NCBI RefSeq assembly: GCF_002934605.1
Contig: NZ_PTJC01000005.1
Span: 1,550,001 to 1,614,000 of the forward strand
DNA: 64,000 nt
Source: Neolewinella xylanilytica
GTDB taxonomy: Bacteria > Bacteroidota > Bacteroidia > Chitinophagales > Saprospiraceae
Reading direction: 5' to 3'
Part shown: positions 59,929 to 64,000 of the stretch, piece by piece
How the letters are laid out: each line of letters opens with the position of its first letter
Numbering within the stretch: position 1 is the stretch's first letter
Position numbers and translations under genes: made by a program
The notes under the pieces: model-generated
Databases searched by the model: none
The model's input: the letters and a program-made list of their open reading frames with translations, nothing else
Told to the model about the DNA's origin: nothing

Positions 59929-61011
59929 TTACCCGATAATGGCCGCGGCGGCGCGTTCCGCCGCTCCGCCTTCCCCCAGCGTCTGTCGCAGTTGCGCCAG
60001 ATCCTTTAATTGCCGGTCCCGCAAGGGGCCGGCAATTATTTTTTTGAGCTCCTGGGTCAGGCGTTCGGCGGTGAAGTCGTCCTGGATTAACTCGGTAACT
60101 ACCTCCCGGTCCATCACCAGATTGACCAGCGAAATGAATTGGATGCGACTCGCCACCAGTTTGCGCGCCAGCCAGTAGTTCAGGCGGCTTCCGCGGTAGC
60201 AGACCACCTGGGGCACGCCGAAGAGCGCGGTTTCCAGGGTGGCGGTTCCGCTGGTCACCAGGGCTGCTTTCGCGCCGGCGAGCACGTCGTAGGTGCGCCC
60301 GCTGACGAAGCGTAGCCTGGGCGGCCCGTCGGATTCCGCCAGGAGCGTACGGTAGAAGCCCTCGTCCTGACCGGGGGCGCCGGCCACTACGTAGTCGTGT
60401 TCCGGTAGACGCGCCGCCGCGGCAAGCATCCGGGGCAGGCTGCTGCTGATCTCCTGCTTCCGGGAGCCAGGCAGGAGGGCTATATGTTCCCGCGGCCGGG
60501 CTGGCCGGTCCTGGACCACGTCCAGGAGGGGGTGGCCGACGAAGGTTGCCTGGACCCCGTGCTCGGCGTAGAAGTCGGTTTCGAAGGGCAGGATCACCAG
60601 CATGCGGTCGACGTTGGCGCGCACTTGCTTGACGCGGCTGGTGTGCCAGGCCCAGATCTGCGGGCTGATGTAGTAACTGATATCTAGGCCGGCGCGGCGG
60701 GCCCATTTGGCCATGCGCAGGTTAAAACCGGGGTAATCGATCAGCACGAGACGGTCCGGACGGAAGCTTTCAATGTCGCGCTTACAGGCACGGAAGTTGG
60801 CCAGGATGGTCGGCAGGTTCCGGATCACCTCCACGAAACCCATGAACGCCAGGTCGCGGTAATGCTTGACCACGGTGGCTCCGGCTTGTTCCATCAGCTC
60901 GCCGCCCCACGCCCGGATTTCCGCTTCGGGGTCCAGGGCGCGCAAGGCGGCTACCAGGCGGGAGCCGTGGAGATCTCCGGATGCTTCGCCGGCAATGAGG
61001 TAGTAACGCAA
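59929..61011 (-). CDS. lpxB: Lipid-A-disaccharide synthase
   Basis: A 360-aa GT-B (GT19) enzyme joining UDP-2,3-diacylglucosamine and lipid X. It starts at a TTG at 61011 (MRYYLIAGEASGDLHGSR). The frame is open to another TTG at 61047, but the -7 element at 61055-61062 would put transcription start there, so the shorter form is preferred. Signatures are GEASGDLHGS, FVGHPLLDVV, ALLPGSRKQEI and TSGTATLETALFGVPQVV. It lies 1 bp from the stop of the YqaE gene. It shows the organism makes lipid A. Confidence 0.95.
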   Translation of the reverse strand: MRYYLIAGEASGDLHGSRLVAALRALDPEAEIRAWGGELMEQAGATVVKHYRDLAFMGFVEVIRNLPTILANFRACKRDIESFRPDRLVLIDYPGFNLRMAKWARRAGLDISYYISPQIWAWHTSRVKQVRANVDRMLVILPFETDFYAEHGVQATFVGHPLLDVVQDRPARPREHIALLPGSRKQEISSSLPRMLAAAARLPEHDYVVAGAPGQDEGFYRTLLAESDGPPRLRFVSGRTYDVLAGAKAALVTSGTATLETALFGVPQVVCYRGSRLNYWLARKLVASRIQFISLVNLVMDREVVTELIQDDFTAERLTQELKKIIAGPLRDRQLKDLAQLRQTLGEGGAAERAAAAIIG

Positions 61012-61027
61012 GTCGAAGGGTATTTTT

Positions 61028-61042
61028 GCGCCGGGGCGCGGG
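61028..61042 (+). repeat. Dispersed GC palindrome, copy 4
   Basis: GCGCCGGGGCGCGGG in the predicted lpxB leader, 17 bp before the TTG start. The full 16-mer's first G is replaced by T here. Confidence 0.55.
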
Positions 61043-61054
61043 AGCAAGGAAGAT

Positions 61055-61062
61055 CAAAGATA
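61055..61062 (-). promoter_or_regulatory. -7 element of lpxB promoter
   Basis: TATCTTTG on the minus strand matches TAnnTTTG. A TTCG at 61086-61089 is the nearest candidate -33 box, with a 23-base spacer, slightly long. Confidence 0.5.
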
Positions 61063-61111
61063 GCCGGGCTATTCCGGTAGTTGTCCGAACTTGGCGGCCA
61101 AAACATATCGT

Positions 61112-61573
61112 ATGTCCCTCGACTGGAAGGCCTATCGCTTCGACGAACTCGACGTGCACCTGCTCTACGCCATTCTCGCCCTGCGGCAGGAAGTCTTCGT
61201 AGTGGAGCAGACCTGTTGGTACCTGGACGCCGATGGCAAAGACCAACCGGCTATTCACGTAGTTGGCAGCTTGGACGGCAAGGTGGTGGCATATACCCGG
61301 GTTTTGCGTAAGGGCGTTTCTTACGACGCTTACGCCAGCATCGGCAGGGTAGTTACGGCGCCTTCGGTGCGCGGACACGGCGTTGGCAGGCCACTGATGC
61401 GCCAATCCATTGCGGAGCTCTACGCACGCTACGGCCGACAGCCGATCAAAATCAGCGCTCAGGCGCATTTGCAGCCCTTTTACGGGAGCCTGGGCTTTGT
61501 GGGCACCGGCAATATCTACGACGAGGACGGCATTCCGCACCGGGCGATGCTGTTGGACGATGGGGCGAGTTAG
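61112..61573 (+). CDS. elaA: GNAT N-acetyltransferase, ElaA type
   Basis: A 153-aa acetyltransferase. ATG 61112 (MSLDWKAYRFDELDVHLLYA); the upstream open part is not conserved in character. LRQEVFVVEQTCWYLDADGK is the ElaA hallmark. Acetyl-CoA is bound by GRVVTAPSVRGHGVGRPLM. SAQAHLQPFYGSLGF closes the fold. Substrate unknown. Confidence 0.92.
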   Translation: MSLDWKAYRFDELDVHLLYAILALRQEVFVVEQTCWYLDADGKDQPAIHVVGSLDGKVVAYTRVLRKGVSYDAYASIGRVVTAPSVRGHGVGRPLMRQSIAELYARYGRQPIKISAQAHLQPFYGSLGFVGTGNIYDEDGIPHRAMLLDDGAS

Positions 61574-61589
61574 GGAATGATTTGCGGCC

Positions 61590-62114
61590 TTATTCTATAT
61601 CAAAGTAGACCAGCTTTATTTGGATCTCCTCGACGGTTTGTCCGGCGCGTCGCGCCGGAACGAACGTCGGCAACTGCCGCAGGGTGCGGGCGACCTCCTT
61701 GCTTAGGTCAGCTTGCCCCCTTTTCAGCCGCTTTTTGTTAGTCGTGGCGGTGCCGGTATAGGCCGGACCGCCAACGCTGTAAGCTACCACGCGCAGCACG
61801 TCGCTCTCGCGTATGCGCATGGGGCGTGCGGCCAATTCCTCCGGGCTGAAATAGCGCGTCTCTTTTACGGTCAGCCCCCCCGCAGTATCGATGGTATAGG
61901 TAACGAAAACGGCCCCGGTGATGCCGTAAGCCCGCGCGGTTTGGGGATATTGGATGTTTTGGTAGATGGCGGTGAGGAAGCGTGATTCCGCATCGTCCGA
62001 GGTGCCGGCTTCCAGCCGAACGGAACCGGCCGGTAGGTGAGCGGCAGAATCCTGAGCGGAGAGTCCGATCACGAAACATACACCTACCCATAGGGTCAGG
62101 AAAAATCGTATCAT
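61590..62114 (-). CDS. Secreted TonB C-terminal-domain protein
   Basis: A 174-aa protein with a signal peptide (FFLTLWVGVCFVIGLSAQ) and a single TonB-like C-terminal domain: IQYPQTARAYGITGAVFVTY, the YP-x-x-A-R-x-x-x-x-G hallmark, then VARTLRQLPTFVPARRAGQT and VEEIQIKLVYFD. There is no membrane anchor or Pro-rich spacer, so it is not a standard energy transducer; such stand-alone TonB_C proteins are frequent in Bacteroidota and of unclear role. It lies next to the repeat array. Confidence 0.8.
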   Translation of the reverse strand: MIRFFLTLWVGVCFVIGLSAQDSAAHLPAGSVRLEAGTSDDAESRFLTAIYQNIQYPQTARAYGITGAVFVTYTIDTAGGLTVKETRYFSPEELAARPMRIRESDVLRVVAYSVGGPAYTGTATTNKKRLKRGQADLSKEVARTLRQLPTFVPARRAGQTVEEIQIKLVYFDIE

Positions 62115-62197
62115 CGATGAGGTTGATTAAGGAGCAGTGGCACTTAGAAGGTAGATAGAACAAACGGTGGAAAGACGGATAAGCGCCGATTGTTAAG

Positions 62198-63033
62198 GAC
62201 TTTGCTGTAGATGCAGTTGGTTAAGCGCGCCCATATAGAGGGGATTTGTCAAAGAGGCTGATGCAGATGCGGTTTGTCAAGGACGGTGATACAGATGTGA
62301 TTTGTGAGGGCGTAGAAGTGCTCACTGTCGGATCGCTGCTTCGTCGCCGAGCCGTGTTGGTCGCAAACTTTCGCGAGCAAACCGGTAAAGCGTATGCGGT
62401 CGTTGGAGAATTATTGTTCCCTGGCCGGGTTTGCCCCCCGGGCTAAGTAGCTGTGGCCCCTTCCCCAGCTACCGCGAATAGGGAGGTACCCGCCTAGCCA
62501 CGCATCCATTCTATGTAGGTTAGCTACGACGGATAGGGAGAATTGCCGGTGAAGCAGGCTAATGCAATGCAGTTCGTTCAGGACTTTGATACAGATGCGG
62601 ATTGTTGAAGGGCGCTGATGCGGATGTGATTTGTCTCGGACCCCGATGCAGAGGTGATTTGTTGACCCTGCTGCGGACGTGCTTTGTCCCGTACCCCTAG
62701 GCAGCAGCGAGTTGTTGACACTAGTGCAGCGGTGCTTTGTCAAAGATTCTGATGCGGCTGTGATTTGTTGACCCTGATGCGGATGTGCTTTGTTGACCCT
62801 GGTGCAGCGGTGCATTGTCAAAGATTCTGATGCGGCTGTGATTTGTTGACCCTGATGCGGACACGATTTGTATCGGAACCCGAGGCAGAGGTGATTTATT
62901 GACACTGGTGCAGCGGTGCATTGTCAAAGATTCTGGTGCGGATGTGATTTGTTGACCCTAATGCGGACACGATTTGTATTGGACCCCGAGGCAGAGGTGA
63001 TTTGTTGAGGACCCTGATACGGATGCGATTCGG
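62198..63033. repeat. Array of about 22 degenerate 25/28-bp units with a 106-bp higher-order period
   Basis: Four units at 62198-62308 and eighteen at 62554-63033. A typical unit starts GACCCTGATGCGG and ends GATTTGTT; units are 25 or 28 bp, the longer ones having a 3-4 base tail (TCAA, ATCG, CCCG or similar). Two four-unit blocks of 28+25+28+25 bases (62795-62900 and 62901-63006) are about 93 percent identical over 106 bp (7 differences counted by eye). A shorter related block lies at 62717-62794. No unique spacers exist, so it is not a CRISPR. The 62309-62553 segment between the two parts is non-repetitive and without a gene. ORFs across the array are artefacts of the repeats. It lies upstream of both the TonB-like gene and rarA. 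Confidence 0.9.
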
Positions 63034-63337
63034 AAGGGTAGACGGCTCCCCTTAGTGGGTGGGAGAACCCACCCGGCCGCCGCCACGCTGGCTCCCTTGC
63101 CGCGTCCAAACCACCGCCCACGCCGGTGGCCCTCTCGTTCTGTCCGGAAAGGTGAACGAAGCAAGGGATGGAGCAATGCGCCCGTATCCCGACCGGTACC
63201 TGGCCAGGCTAAGCGAATTGCCTATGTACGATGATTGGTGCCGACGGAACTAGTGCGGTCATGGAGGGTTCGTAGAGGGAATCTCCGTCGGCGATAACCC
63301 AATATAGGCGCGTTTTTTCAAACAAACAAATTGTTGG
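63034..63337. other. Spacer between the repeat array and rarA
   Basis: About 300 bp. It has one hairpin (GGGTGGG at 63057-63063, AGAA loop, CCCACCC at 63068-63074) and no gene. The AT-rich end leads to the rarA promoter element. Confidence 0.5.
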
Positions 63338-63345
63338 TAAATTTG
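63338..63345 (+). promoter_or_regulatory. -7 element upstream of rarA
   Basis: TAAATTTG matches TAnnTTTG exactly, preceded by TTTC at 63316-63319 (18-base spacer) as a one-mismatch -33 box. It leaves a leader of about 80 bases before the ATG at 63430. Confidence 0.6.
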
Positions 63346-63429
63346 CTTCCTCTGAATCAGTTACTTGCCCGCCCTTTTTAGGGTGCCGACCTTGCATCAT
63401 TTATTCCATCTCCCCCTAAGCTTTTCCCC

Positions 63430-64000
63430 ATGCAGCCCTTAGCCGAACGAATGCGCCCGAAAACCCTCGACGATTACGTCGGCCAGCAACACCTGGTCGG
63501 CAAGGGAGCCGTGTTGCGGCGGGCCATCGAGACGGGTAGGTTGCCCAGCTTTATCCTTTGGGGACCGCCCGGCGTAGGCAAAACTACCCTGGCCCAGATC
63601 GTGGCTAACCAACTCGAGGTGCCCTTCTACATGCTGAGCGCGATCAACTCGGGGGTGAAGGATGTCCGGGATACGATCGAAAAAGCGAAGCGGGGCAAGT
63701 TTTTCGAATCCGCTTCCCCGATCCTGTTCATCGACGAGATCCACCGGTTCAGTAAGTCGCAGCAAGACAGCCTCCTCGGGGCCGTGGAAGCCGGCATTGT
63801 CACCCTGATCGGGGCCACCACGGAAAACCCCAGTTTCGAAGTCATTCCCGCCCTGCTGTCGCGGGCCCAGGTATATGTGCTCGAACCGCTCGGCCGCGAG
63901 GAATTGAAGGGGATGGTCGATCGCGCCCTGGCCGACGATGACTATCTGAGCAAGATGGAAGTTCAGGTAGACGATTACGATACCCTCATCCGGTTTTCCG
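63430..64000 (+). CDS. rarA: Replication-associated recombination protein RarA (5' part)
   Basis: The 190 visible codons start MQPLAERMRPKTLDDYVGQQ. Then come LWGPPGVGKTTLAQIVANQL (Walker A), ILFIDEIHRFSKSQQDSLLG (Walker B with the RarA H-R-F-x-K-x-Q-Q-D signature) and IGATTENPSFEV (sensor 1). It is an AAA+ ATPase of the MgsA/WRNIP1 group that acts at stalled replication forks. The 3' part lies beyond the window. The leader follows the repeat array. Confidence 0.96.
   Translation, partial: MQPLAERMRPKTLDDYVGQQHLVGKGAVLRRAIETGRLPSFILWGPPGVGKTTLAQIVANQLEVPFYMLSAINSGVKDVRDTIEKAKRGKFFESASPILFIDEIHRFSKSQQDSLLGAVEAGIVTLIGATTENPSFEVIPALLSRAQVYVLEPLGREELKGMVDRALADDDYLSKMEVQVDDYDTLIRFS

Noticed and set aside
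62246-62446. 66-codon plus-strand frame in the repeat region
   Set aside because: Its first third is repeat units; the rest resembles no protein and has no start signal.
62198-63033. Possible CRISPR array
   Set aside because: Units are contiguous and degenerate with no unique spacers, and no cas genes are nearby.

Overview
The window comes from a GC-rich member of the Bacteroidota, most likely the Saprospiria (Lewinella-like). The reasons are: promoters of the TTTG-N19-20-TAnnTTTG type (clearest in front of infA), a fused SecDF, a secreted amylase with a type IX secretion C-terminal signal, several PorT-like and DUF6089-like beta-barrels, a 2TM-domain protein, a tmRNA tag ending YAMAA, and little sign of Shine-Dalgarno-dependent starts. 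Nothing looks like a plasmid, prophage or insertion sequence. The content is mostly chromosomal housekeeping with a few accessory patches.

Layout. 1-3.9 kb: an NSS transporter (cut by the window edge), a 30-bp tandem repeat, a Bcr-type efflux pump and a luciferase-like oxidoreductase. 3.9-8.9 kb: the distal part of the ribosomal operon on the minus strand (map, infA, rpmJ, rpsM, rpsK, rpsD, rpoA, rplQ) without secY upstream. 9-14.5 kb: ParA coupled to a GT-C-like membrane protein, a DoxX-like protein, a sugar porter and a Gfo/Idh oxidoreductase. 14.7-26 kb: SecDF, three paralogous beta-barrels interrupted by an unknown gene and a neopullulanase-like GH13 enzyme, a glycerol channel, an orphan LuxR-type regulator, HemJ and a dolichyl-phosphate-mannose-synthase-like GT2. 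26-30 kb: an M16 protease pair, one subunit catalytic and one lacking the zinc motif. 30-37 kb: a tightly overlapping recQ - gamma-glutamylcyclotransferase - sbcD - sbcC repair operon. 37-41 kb: an alpha/beta hydrolase, HPF, purC, an FAH-family protein and tmRNA. 41-50.7 kb: a beta-helix surface protein, a T9SS amylase, an RRM glycine-rich protein, an NlpC/P60 lipoprotein, a 2TM protein and phosphatidylserine decarboxylase. 51-55.4 kb: the most unusual block, with a LysE-type exporter, an acyl-CoA dehydrogenase, a PIG-L deacetylase fused to a NodS-like methyltransferase, and a convergent GT2. 55.5-62 kb: murB with an ABC exporter, a DUF6089 barrel, a YqaE/Pmp3 protein, lpxB, elaA and a TonB-like protein. 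62.2-63.0 kb: a noncoding array of about 22 degenerate 25/28-bp units. 63.4 kb to the end: rarA, cut by the window edge.

How it fits together. Most of the window serves growth (translation, secretion, envelope synthesis through MurB, LpxB, Psd and the ABC exporter, and DNA repair through RecQ, SbcCD and RarA) and polysaccharide use (two exported GH13 enzymes, a sugar porter and a sugar-type oxidoreductase). The best candidate for an undescribed system is the 51.1-55.4 kb block. It combines glycosyl transfer, de-N-acetylation, methylation, acyl-chain oxidation and an exporter, a set of reactions resembling that used to make and decorate Nod-factor-like lipo-oligosaccharides; its product is unknown. 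Other non-genic structure includes the 62-kb array, a repeat family shared by the intergenic regions at 4.7 kb and 13.2 kb, and a GC-rich palindrome (GCGCCGGGGCGC) recurring in at least four intergenic sites.
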